In this document: in pieces, positions 1-5,106 of the stretch
Layout: each line of letters opens with the position of its first letter
How positions within the stretch are numbered: position 1 is the first letter of the stretch
Assembly (NCBI GenBank): GCA_031274075.1
Contig: JAISQQ010000075.1
Location: 1-5,819, forward strand
Reading direction: 5' to 3'
Origin: Accumulibacter sp.
GTDB taxonomy: Bacteria; Pseudomonadota; Gammaproteobacteria; Burkholderiales; Rhodocyclaceae
Length of the DNA: 5,819 nucleotides
The notes under the pieces: model-generated
Told to the model about the DNA's origin: nothing
What the model saw: the letters and a program-made list of their open reading frames with translations, nothing else
Database searches by the model: none
Program-made: the position numbers and the translations under genes

Positions 1-44
1 GGCTGTTTCCTTGTTCCTCGTCTTGCCTCCTTTCGCCGGATCGC
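1..44 (+). other. leader immediately upstream of mreC
   Basis: This short stretch precedes the mreC ATG and shows no recognisable end of mreB, the usual upstream neighbour. It is strongly pyrimidine-rich from about 6 to 34. There is no good Shine-Dalgarno sequence: only GGA at 38-40, four bases before the ATG. No convincing promoter is visible, so mreC is probably cotranscribed from further upstream, or its promoter lies outside the window. Confidence 0.5.
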
Positions 45-959
45 ATGGATCATCAGCCGCCACCGTTCTTCAAACGCGGGCCGGCGCCGCTGGCGCGGTT
101 GTCGTTCTACGCCATGCTCTCGCTCGCGTTGCTGTTCTTCGATTCGCGTTTCCAGACGCTGGAGCTGCTGCGCCAGGGCGTGTCGTTGTTTACCTACCCG
201 GTGCAGCAGGGGGTTCATGTGCCCATCGAGTTTTTGCAGAAATCGGCCGACTACTTTTCCAGCCTGTCGCGTCTCGAGCAGGAAAACGCTCTCCTGAAGC
301 GCGACCGCCTGTCCAACGCGGAAGTCCTTTTGCGCACGCGCCAGCTCGAAGCCGAGAACGAACGCTTGCGCCGGCTGCTCGAAGTCCGCGAGCAGAAGAA
401 GATCAGCGGCCGCGTGGCGCAGATCATCTACGCGCCGCGCGACCCGTTCTCGCGGCGCGTGGTCGTCGACAAGGGGCAGCAGGATCGCTTCTCGGCCGGG
501 CAGCCGGTGGTCGACGACGCGGGCGTCATCGGCCAGATCACGCGCGTGTTTCCGTTCGTTTCCGAGATCACGCTGATCACCGACAAGGATCAGGCCATCC
601 CGGTGCAGATCCTGCGCACCGGACAGCGTTCCGTGGTCTTCGGCCTCGGCGACGGGCGGCTCGAGCTGCGCTTCCTGCCGACCAACGCCGACGTGCAGAA
701 CGGCGACCTGCTGCTGACTTCCGGACTCGACGGTGTCTTTCCGCGCGGCCTGCCGGTCGCCAGGGTGGCGCACATCGAGCGCGACACTTCGTACACCTTC
801 GCCCGCATCTATTGCCTGCCGATGGCCGCGGTCGAGAGCTTCGGCGAGGTCATGGTGCTCGATCCGCGCGAGGCGCTGGCGATTCCCGAACAGATCACCG
901 AGCCGCCCGCCCCGGCCCCGGCGATGAGAACCGGCGCCAAGCGGCGGCTGAGAAGGTGA
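45..959 (+). CDS. mreC: rod shape-determining protein MreC
   Basis: MreC is the bitopic scaffold of the elongasome. It links cytoplasmic MreB filaments and MreD to periplasmic PBP2 and is thought to activate the RodA-PBP2 synthase. The 304-residue product has a basic, proline-rich cytoplasmic N-terminus (residues 1-16), one membrane helix (about 17-34), a periplasmic coiled coil rich in Glu, Leu and Arg (about 72-117), and then the beta-rich MreC core (about 120-275). Family hallmarks are the VVDDAGVIGQITRVFPFVSEITLITD-type stretch at 155-180 and the TSGLDGVFPRGLPVARV stretch at 225-241. The tail (about 286-304) is Ala/Pro-rich, then basic, and is probably disordered. Length and start fit betaproteobacterial MreC; the opening MDHQPPPFFKRGPAP is typical. 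It is first in a mreC-mreD-mrdA-rodA run, with mreD four bases downstream. The ribosome site is weak. The identity is close to certain; the scaffold role is family knowledge. Confidence 0.97.
   Translation: MDHQPPPFFKRGPAPLARLSFYAMLSLALLFFDSRFQTLELLRQGVSLFTYPVQQGVHVPIEFLQKSADYFSSLSRLEQENALLKRDRLSNAEVLLRTRQLEAENERLRRLLEVREQKKISGRVAQIIYAPRDPFSRRVVVDKGQQDRFSAGQPVVDDAGVIGQITRVFPFVSEITLITDKDQAIPVQILRTGQRSVVFGLGDGRLELRFLPTNADVQNGDLLLTSGLDGVFPRGLPVARVAHIERDTSYTFARIYCLPMAAVESFGEVMVLDPREALAIPEQITEPPAPAPAMRTGAKRRLRR
951..956 (+). promoter_or_regulatory. Shine-Dalgarno site of mreD inside the end of mreC
   Basis: AGAAGG lies in the last sense codons of mreC, seven bases before the mreD ATG at 964. This fixes the mreD start and implies that mreD translation is coupled to termination of mreC. 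Confidence 0.75.
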
Positions 960-963
960 GCCG

Positions 964-1485
964 ATGCTGCCGATCTTCCATTCGTCGCGCATTCTCCTGC
1001 CGGTTCGTCCCTGGTTCATCGCCGTCAGCGTGTTCGCCGCGCTGCTGCTCAACTTCCTGCCGACCTCGGACTGGCCCTGGATGCCCGACTGGGTGGCGCT
1101 GGTGCTCGTCTTCTGGAGCGTGCGCGAGCCGCGGCGGGTGGGCATGGGCGCGGGTTTCCTGCTCGGGCTGGTCATGGACGTGGCCGACGCCAGCCTGTTC
1201 GGACAGCACGCGCTGGCCTACGTCCTCGCCGCCTACGCCGGCGCCGCCCTGTCGCGGCGCATCTTGTGGTTTCCACCGCTCAAGCAGGCGCTGCACGTGC
1301 TGCCCCTGCTGCTGATGGTGCAGGGCGCGCAGTATCTGGTGCGCGCCATGCCCGGCGTGGTGCTGCCCGGCTTTTCCTACTTCCTCGGCCCGTTCGTCGG
1401 CGCGGCGCTGTGGATGCCGCTGTCCTTCGTGCTACTGCTGCCGCAGTACCAGCCGGAGGTGCACGACGAGAACCGCCCGATCTGA
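964..1485 (+). CDS. mreD: rod shape-determining protein MreD
   Basis: MreD is a polytopic inner-membrane partner of MreC in the elongasome; its exact biochemical role is not settled. The 173-residue product is hydrophobic almost throughout, with likely membrane helices near residues 17-32, 40-53, 60-75, 84-98, 108-124 and 138-160. The best family signature is GFLLGLVMDVADASLFGQHA (64-83): the Gly-rich helix followed by an Asp and a Leu/Phe-Gly turn is the most conserved part of MreD. Length is close to the E. coli protein (about 160 residues). The short polar tail (161-173) is unremarkable. The start is set by the AGAAGG site, and only four bases separate it from the mreC stop. mrdA begins ten bases after its stop. 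MreD proteins are poorly conserved, so the context carries part of the weight, but together they are decisive. Confidence 0.95.
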   Translation: MLPIFHSSRILLPVRPWFIAVSVFAALLLNFLPTSDWPWMPDWVALVLVFWSVREPRRVGMGAGFLLGLVMDVADASLFGQHALAYVLAAYAGAALSRRILWFPPLKQALHVLPLLLMVQGAQYLVRAMPGVVLPGFSYFLGPFVGAALWMPLSFVLLLPQYQPEVHDENRPI

Positions 1486-1488
1486 AGG
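1484..1488 (+). promoter_or_regulatory. Shine-Dalgarno site of mrdA overlapping the mreD stop
   Basis: GAAGG begins inside the mreD TGA (1483-1485) and sits seven bases before the ATG at 1496. The same spacing as for mreD supports this start and a coupled operon. Confidence 0.7.
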
Positions 1489-1495
1489 CCCTTCC

Positions 1496-3409
1496 ATGCT
1501 GATCCGCGCCACGCAAACGCCGCAGGACATCGAGCTCGCCCGCTTCCGCTTCCGCGTCGGCTTCGCCGCTGGCGTGGTGGTGCTGGCCTTTTCGCTGCTG
1601 CTCGGGCGCTTCGTCTTCCTGCAGGTGTTCCAGCACGAGTATTACACCACCCGCGCCGAGGACAACCGCATCTCGCTGCTGCCGCTGCCGCCCAACCGCG
1701 GCATGATCGAGGATCGCAACGGCGTCGTCCTGGCGCGCAACTACACGGCCTTTACCCTGGAAATCACGCCGTCGAAGGTCGGCAATCTCGAGCAGACGAT
1801 CGAGTCGCTCGGCGAACTGGTCGAAATCCAGCCCAAGGACAAGCGGCGTTTCCACAAGCTGATCGAGGAAAGCCGCGCCTTCGAGAGCCTGCCGATCCGC
1901 GCGCGCCTTTCCGACGAGGAGGTGGCCCGCTTCGCCGCCAACCGCTACCGCTTTCCCGGCGTCGAGGTCAAGGCGCGCCTGTTCCGCCAGTATCCGCTCG
2001 GCCCGGTCGGCGCGCACGCCATCGGCTACATCAACCGCATCAACAAGACCGATCTGGATTGGATCGAGGAAAAGGAGCAAAGCTCCAACTACAAGGGCAG
2101 CGAGCACATCGGCAAGACCGGGCTGGAGAAGAGCTACGAATTCCAGTTGCACGGCGAGACGGGCTACGAAAAGGTCGAGATCGACGCCGGCGGGCGCACG
2201 GTGCGCAGCCTGTCGCGCGTCGCGCCGATTTCCGGCGGCACGCTGACCCTGACGCTCGACATCGGGTTGCAGGAAATGGCCGAGAAGACTTTCGGCGACC
2301 GGCGCGGCGCGCTGGTGGCCATCGAACCTTCGACCGGCGGCATCCTGGCGCTGGTGTCGACGCCGAGCTTCGACCCCAATCTGTTCATCGACGGCATCCG
2401 CTCCGAGGATTGGGAGCAGCTCAACAACTCGCCGGACCGGCCGATGATCAACCGCGCGATCAACGGCACCTACCCGATCGGCTCGACGTTCAAGCCGTTC
2501 ATGGCCCTGGCGGCGCTGGAAACCGGCAAGCGCACCCCGGAGCAGACCTTCTTCGATCCCGGATTCTTCACTTTCGGCGGGAACACCTTCCGCGACGAAA
2601 AGAGGGGCGGCCACGGCATGGTCGACATGTACAAGTCGATCGTCCATTCCTGCGATACCTATTACTACGCGCTGGCCAACGACATGGGCATCGACGCCAT
2701 CGCCCGCTTCATGAAACCGCTCGGCTTCGGCAGCAAGACCGGCATCGACATCGACGGCGAGTCGGAAGGCGTGCTGCCTTCCCCGGAATGGAAGAAGCGC
2801 CACTACAAGCGTCCCGCGCAGCAGAAGTGGTTTGCCGGCGAGACCATCTCCATCGGCATCGGCCAGGGCCAGAACGACTATACGCCGGTGCAACTGGCGC
2901 ACGCGGTGGCCACCCTGGCCAACGACGGCGTGGCCTTCCGCCCGCACCTGGTCAAGTACATCACCGACAGCCGCACCGGCGAGAAGACGATGATCGAGCC
3001 CAAACCGCTGCGCCGGCTGCCCTGGAAGAAGCAGAACGTCGACTTCGTCAAGAAGGCGATGGTCGGCGTCAACAAGGAGGGCACGGGCGCGCGCGCCTTC
3101 GGCGACGCCGCCTACGCCTCCGGCGGCAAGACCGGCACGGCCCAGGTGTTCAGCCTGAGAGGCGCCAACTACAACGCGCAGCGGCTCAGGCAGGAACTGC
3201 GCGACCACGCCCTGTTCATCGCCTTCGCCCCGGCGGAGCGGCCCAGGATCGCCCTCGCCGTGCTGGTCGAGAACGGCGGTTTCGGCGCGCGCTCGGCGGC
3301 GCCGATCGCGCGCCTGGTGCTGGACTACTACCTGCTCGGCAAGCAGGAAAAAGGCCCGGCCCGGGAAGACGAAGCCGCCGTGGACAGCGACGACGAGAGC
3401 AGGGAATGA
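1496..3409 (+). CDS. mrdA: penicillin-binding protein 2, elongasome transpeptidase
   Basis: PBP2 is the class B DD-transpeptidase that cross-links peptidoglycan made by RodA during lateral-wall growth; it is the target of mecillinam. The 637-residue product (E. coli: 633) has a short cytoplasmic N-terminus, one membrane helix (about 21-45), the pedestal or dimerisation region (about 60-245; RGMIEDRNG at 68-76 is a typical start), and the transpeptidase domain (about 265-612). All three penicilloyl-enzyme motifs are present: STFK with nucleophile Ser330 and Lys333, Ser385-Cys386-Asp387 as the SxD form of SxN, and Lys545-Thr-Gly-Thr. Asp354, Asp367, His373 and Cys386 are spaced much like the zinc ligands reported for gammaproteobacterial PBP2. 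The C-terminal tail (about 616-637) is acidic and probably disordered. The start at 1496 has a GAAGG site seven bases upstream. The stop lies against the rodA start, so the synthase pair is translationally coupled. The PBP2 (mrdA) rather than FtsI call rests on the MreCD/RodA context and the sequence. Confidence 0.97.
   Translation: MLIRATQTPQDIELARFRFRVGFAAGVVVLAFSLLLGRFVFLQVFQHEYYTTRAEDNRISLLPLPPNRGMIEDRNGVVLARNYTAFTLEITPSKVGNLEQTIESLGELVEIQPKDKRRFHKLIEESRAFESLPIRARLSDEEVARFAANRYRFPGVEVKARLFRQYPLGPVGAHAIGYINRINKTDLDWIEEKEQSSNYKGSEHIGKTGLEKSYEFQLHGETGYEKVEIDAGGRTVRSLSRVAPISGGTLTLTLDIGLQEMAEKTFGDRRGALVAIEPSTGGILALVSTPSFDPNLFIDGIRSEDWEQLNNSPDRPMINRAINGTYPIGSTFKPFMALAALETGKRTPEQTFFDPGFFTFGGNTFRDEKRGGHGMVDMYKSIVHSCDTYYYALANDMGIDAIARFMKPLGFGSKTGIDIDGESEGVLPSPEWKKRHYKRPAQQKWFAGETISIGIGQGQNDYTPVQLAHAVATLANDGVAFRPHLVKYITDSRTGEKTMIEPKPLRRLPWKKQNVDFVKKAMVGVNKEGTGARAFGDAAYASGGKTGTAQVFSLRGANYNAQRLRQELRDHALFIAFAPAERPRIALAVLVENGGFGARSAAPIARLVLDYYLLGKQEKGPAREDEAAVDSDDESRE
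3401..3405 (+). promoter_or_regulatory. Shine-Dalgarno site deciding between two rodA ATGs
   Basis: AGGGA lies in the final codons of mrdA. It is directly against the ATG at 3406 (zero spacing, too close) but six bases before the ATG at 3412, matching the 7-base spacing used at mreD and mrdA. This favours 3412. A weaker GAGAG at 3395-3399 could serve 3406 instead. Confidence 0.5.
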
Positions 3410-3411
3410 GC

Positions 3412-4518
3412 ATGCTTCCGCCAACCTTCCAGGCTTTCCGCAGGCGCCTCGCCGAGAACATCGACGGGCCGCTCCTGACCGTCGCGCTGGCGATCATGGC
3501 CTTCGGCCTGGCCTCCATCTACAGCGCCACGGTATACGCCAGCGGCCGCACCGTCGCCCAGCTCCTGAACCTCGGCGCCGGCCTGCTGGCGATGTGGCTC
3601 GTCGCCCAACTGCCGCCGCAGAAGCTGATGCGCTTCGCCGTGCCGCTCTACGTCGTCGGCGTGCTGCTGCTGCTGCTCGTCTTTCCGCTCGGCATCAAGG
3701 TCAACGGCGCGCGGCGCTGGCTGTCGCTCGGCTTCACGCGCATCCAGCCGGCGGAAATCCTCAAGATCGCCATGCCGCTGATGCTCGCCTGGTATTTCCA
3801 CAAGCACGAGGCGATGCTGAAGATCCGCCACTACGTCGTCGCCGGCCTGCTGCTGGCCGTCCCCTTCGCGCTGATCGCCCGGCAGCCCGATCTCGGCAGC
3901 GCCATCCTGGTCGGCGCGGCCGGTTTCTACGTCATCTTCCTCGCCGGACTTCCCTGGAAGATCATCTTCGGCATGATCGCCGCCGGCGTCGCCGCGGCGC
4001 CCTTCATCTGGAGCATGCTCTACGACTTCCAGCGCCGGCGGATACTGACGCTGATCGATCCGACCACCGATCCGCTCGGCGCCGGCTATCACATCATCCA
4101 GTCGATCATCGCCATCGGCGCCGGCGGTCCCTTCGGCAGGGGCTGGCTGCAAGGCACGCAAACCCACCTGGAGTTCATTCCGGAACGGCACACCGACTTC
4201 ATCTTCGCGGTATTTTCCGAAGAGCGCGGACTCGTCGGCAACAGCATCCTCCTGATCCTCTACCTGCTGCTGATCGCCCGCGGGCTGATGATCACCGCCA
4301 AGGCGTCCACCCTGTTCTCGCGCGTGCTGGCGGGTTCGATCACGCTCAGCTTCTTCACCTACGCCTTCGTCAACATGGGCATGGTCAGCGGCATCCTGCC
4401 GGTGGTCGGCGTGCCGCTGCCGTTCATGAGCTACGGCGGCACGGCGCTGGTGACGCTGTTTCTCGGCATCGGCATCCTGATGAGCATCCGCGCGCACCGC
4501 ATGCTGGTGAAACAATAG
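3412..4518 (+). CDS. rodA: RodA, SEDS peptidoglycan glycosyltransferase
   Basis: RodA is the polytopic SEDS-family enzyme that polymerises lipid II into glycan strands in the elongasome, working as a complex with PBP2. From the ATG at 3412 it has 368 residues, close to E. coli RodA (370). Hydrophobic helices run through the whole length. Family signatures are GARRWLSLGF (99-108) followed by QPAEILK (112-118), RQPDLGSA (157-164), the HLEFIPERHTDFIFAVFSEE stretch (252-271), and PLPFMSYGGTALV (335-347). Asp262 in the HTDF motif matches the aspartate essential for polymerase activity in E. coli and B. subtilis RodA. The alternative start at 3406 adds two residues and overlaps the mrdA stop as ATGA; the AGGGA site favours 3412, but the choice is open. 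Either way it is coupled to mrdA. It is RodA rather than FtsW because of the mreCD-mrdA context. No rho-independent terminator follows; the next structure is the repeat array from 4577. Confidence 0.96.
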   Translation: MLPPTFQAFRRRLAENIDGPLLTVALAIMAFGLASIYSATVYASGRTVAQLLNLGAGLLAMWLVAQLPPQKLMRFAVPLYVVGVLLLLLVFPLGIKVNGARRWLSLGFTRIQPAEILKIAMPLMLAWYFHKHEAMLKIRHYVVAGLLLAVPFALIARQPDLGSAILVGAAGFYVIFLAGLPWKIIFGMIAAGVAAAPFIWSMLYDFQRRRILTLIDPTTDPLGAGYHIIQSIIAIGAGGPFGRGWLQGTQTHLEFIPERHTDFIFAVFSEERGLVGNSILLILYLLLIARGLMITAKASTLFSRVLAGSITLSFFTYAFVNMGMVSGILPVVGVPLPFMSYGGTALVTLFLGIGILMSIRAHRMLVKQ

Positions 4519-4576
4519 ACTTTCGAGGATCGCGGGGGAAAAGAGGTGGGCCTGGACGCCGCCTGTAGACACGCAC

Positions 4577-4650
4577 CTGGGAGCGCGGGGTTTGCTGGGA
4601 GCGCGGGCTTTTTCCGGGAAGGCGGAGTTTTGCCGGATGCGTGCGCTTTT
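4577..4650 (+). repeat. four tandem 18-19 bp units leading into the REP-like array
   Basis: Four head-to-tail units are visible at 4577-4594, 4595-4613, 4614-4632 and 4633-4650. The first is CTGGGAGCGCGGGGTTTG. The second is nearly identical but ends in a run of five T. The third and fourth are degenerate yet keep the opening C(T/C)GG and the T-rich end. The next base, 4651, starts a fifth copy that forms the left stem of the first hairpin pair, so the tandem run and the palindromes share the same core. A degenerate unit in the same register also occurs at 4850-4867, just before the second pair. Confidence 0.8.
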
Positions 4651-4732
4651 CTGGGAGCGCGGGGCACCAGCCCCGCAACAACGGTGGTGTTTGTTTTCCG
4701 GCCGTTGCGGGGCAGAAGCCCCGCGCTCCCAG
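4651..4732. repeat. REP/BIME-like inverted hairpin pair, copy 1
   Basis: Two hairpins face each other. The forward one has stem GCGGGGC (4659-4665), loop ACCA, and GCCCCGC (4670-4676). The reverse one has the same 7 bp stem at 4707-4713 and 4718-4724 with loop AGAA. The flanking CTGGGAGC is inverted at the other end, so the 29-base arms 4651-4679 and 4704-4732 match at 26 positions around a 24-base centre. A GGAG head directly before a GC-rich palindrome is a feature of bacterial REP sequences associated with RAYT transposases. The family assignment is inference; no RAYT gene is in the window. Confidence 0.82.
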
Positions 4733-4829
4733 GTTCTGGCCGTGCCAAAATGAGAAGATTCTTGCCTTATCCGGGGAAATTCATGGCAACAGACATGAAA
4801 GCCAATGAACAGACGCGACAAGTCCCGCG
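4651..4829 (+). repeat. long direct repeat, copy 1 (partner 4868-5046)
   Basis: Aligned without gaps at an offset of 217, this 179-base segment matches 4868-5046 at about 162 positions. Similarity is uneven. The part 4698-4829 has only four differences in 132 bases (at 4704, 4769, 4795 and 4812). The part 4651-4697 differs at about 13 of 47, mostly in the hairpin loop and the 18-base centre. The 97 bases after the reverse hairpin (4733-4829) are non-palindromic and of ordinary composition. Confidence 0.88.
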
Positions 4830-4867
4830 TCCTCCCGGCGTCGAGGCGTGGCGGGACGCGGGGCTTG
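4819..4867. repeat. inverted repeat joining the two composite units
   Basis: CAAGTCCCGCGTCC (4819-4832) is matched on the other strand by GGACGCGGGGCTTG (4854-4867) at 13 of 14 positions, with a 21-base centre. It is built from a degenerate reverse half unit at the end of copy 1 and a degenerate forward half unit before copy 2. Confidence 0.6.
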
Positions 4868-4949
4868 CTGGGAGCGCGGGGCTTCCGCCCCGCAACGGCG
4901 TTAGTGTCGCTCCCCCGGCCTTTGCGGGGCAGAAGCCCCGCGCTCCCAG
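4868..4949. repeat. REP/BIME-like inverted hairpin pair, copy 2
   Basis: This pair has the same layout and length as copy 1, shifted by exactly 217 bases. The forward hairpin uses GCGGGGC (4876-4882), loop TTCC and GCCCCGC (4887-4893). The reverse hairpin uses 4924-4930, loop AGAA and 4935-4941. The 29-base arms 4868-4896 and 4921-4949 match at 27 positions. The stems are unchanged from copy 1, while the forward loop and the centre differ. Confidence 0.82.
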
Positions 4950-5046
4950 GTTCTGGCCGTGCCAAAATGAGAAGATTCTTGCCTTGTCCGGGGAAATTCA
5001 TGGCAACAGACTTGAAAGCCAATGAACATACGCGACAAGTCCCGCG
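4868..5046 (+). repeat. long direct repeat, copy 2 (partner 4651-4829)
   Basis: This is the second copy of the composite unit: forward hairpin, centre, reverse hairpin and the 97-base non-palindromic tail (4950-5046). It ends about 57 bases before the peptidase start, so any signal in the tail is placed upstream of that gene. The final bases run straight into a reverse half unit at 5041-5053. Confidence 0.88.
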
Positions 5047-5053
5047 CTCCCAG
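5041..5053 (-). repeat. terminal reverse half unit of the repeat array
   Basis: CCCGCGCTCCCAG is the reverse complement of the CTGGGAGCGCGGG core and closes the array on the right. With the following bases it forms a small hairpin, CGCTCC (5045-5050) with GGAGCG (5057-5062). Confidence 0.65.
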
Positions 5054-5095
5054 CTTGGAGCGTTTCATTCTCCGCGCCGGATTTCAGAATCATTC

Positions 5096-5100
5096 AGGAG
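5096..5100 (+). promoter_or_regulatory. Shine-Dalgarno site of the M48 peptidase gene
   Basis: AGGAG is a strong ribosome site. It lies three bases before the ATG at 5104 and six before the adjacent ATG at 5107. Spacing favours 5107, in line with 6-7 bases elsewhere in this window. Confidence 0.7.
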
Positions 5101-5106
5101 AACATG

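Larger units (their letters stand above)
4519..5103. other. repeat-filled intergenic region between rodA and the M48 peptidase gene
   Basis: This stretch of 585 bases contains no convincing gene. The first 58 bases (4519-4576) show no structure I can name. From 4577 to 5053 it is almost entirely repeats: short tandem units, two inverted hairpin pairs, two copies of a long direct repeat and a closing half unit. Bases 5054-5103 are the immediate leader of the peptidase gene. Open frames crossing the region exist on both strands, but they encode repeat-derived Gly/Ala/Pro/Arg-rich sequence and are not credible proteins. Confidence 0.85.

Noticed and set aside
11..1315. 434-codon plus-strand frame over mreC and mreD
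   Set aside because: It is out of frame with both genes, has shadow-like composition and no family resemblance.
2059..3411. Open frame in the rodA reading frame extending back through mrdA
   Set aside because: The protein before residue MLPP of RodA is low-complexity Arg/Ala/Gly/His shadow sequence. RodA homology begins only at the start near 3406-3412.
1280..3424. 714-codon open frame on the minus strand opposite mreD and mrdA
   Set aside because: It is antisense to two certain genes and rich in Arg, Ala, Val, Asp and His as expected for the complement of high-GC codons. It shows no recognisable domain.
3660..3678. CTG triplet run in rodA
   Set aside because: It encodes a leucine stretch in a membrane helix with the preferred Leu codon, which is expected in a high-GC genome.
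4595..4618. Intrinsic terminator for rodA at the run of five T (4609-4613)
   Set aside because: No GC-rich inverted stem directly precedes the T run. It is the end of one tandem unit.
4651..4949. Insertion sequence or transposase remnant
   Set aside because: No transposase-like coding sequence, target-site duplication or terminal inverted repeat enclosing a gene could be seen, only REP-like palindromes.
3328..5022. 564-codon open frame on the minus strand across rodA and the repeats
   Set aside because: It is the shadow of rodA extended through the array. Its N-terminal part simply encodes the two direct-repeat copies twice.
4546..5025. 159-codon plus-strand frame through the repeat region
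   Set aside because: Its product is repeat-derived (GSAGFAGSAG and similar blocks) with no ribosome site or homology that I recognise.
4577..5053. CRISPR array
   Set aside because: The repeats are inverted hairpin pairs with conserved tails 217 bases apart. There are no uniform 23-45 base repeats with unique spacers.
5055..5090. Sigma-70 promoter for the M48 gene (TTGGAG or TTTCAT with CAGAAT at 5085-5090)
   Set aside because: CAGAAT matches the -10 box at four positions, but no acceptable -35 box lies at 16-18 bases. It is too weak to annotate.
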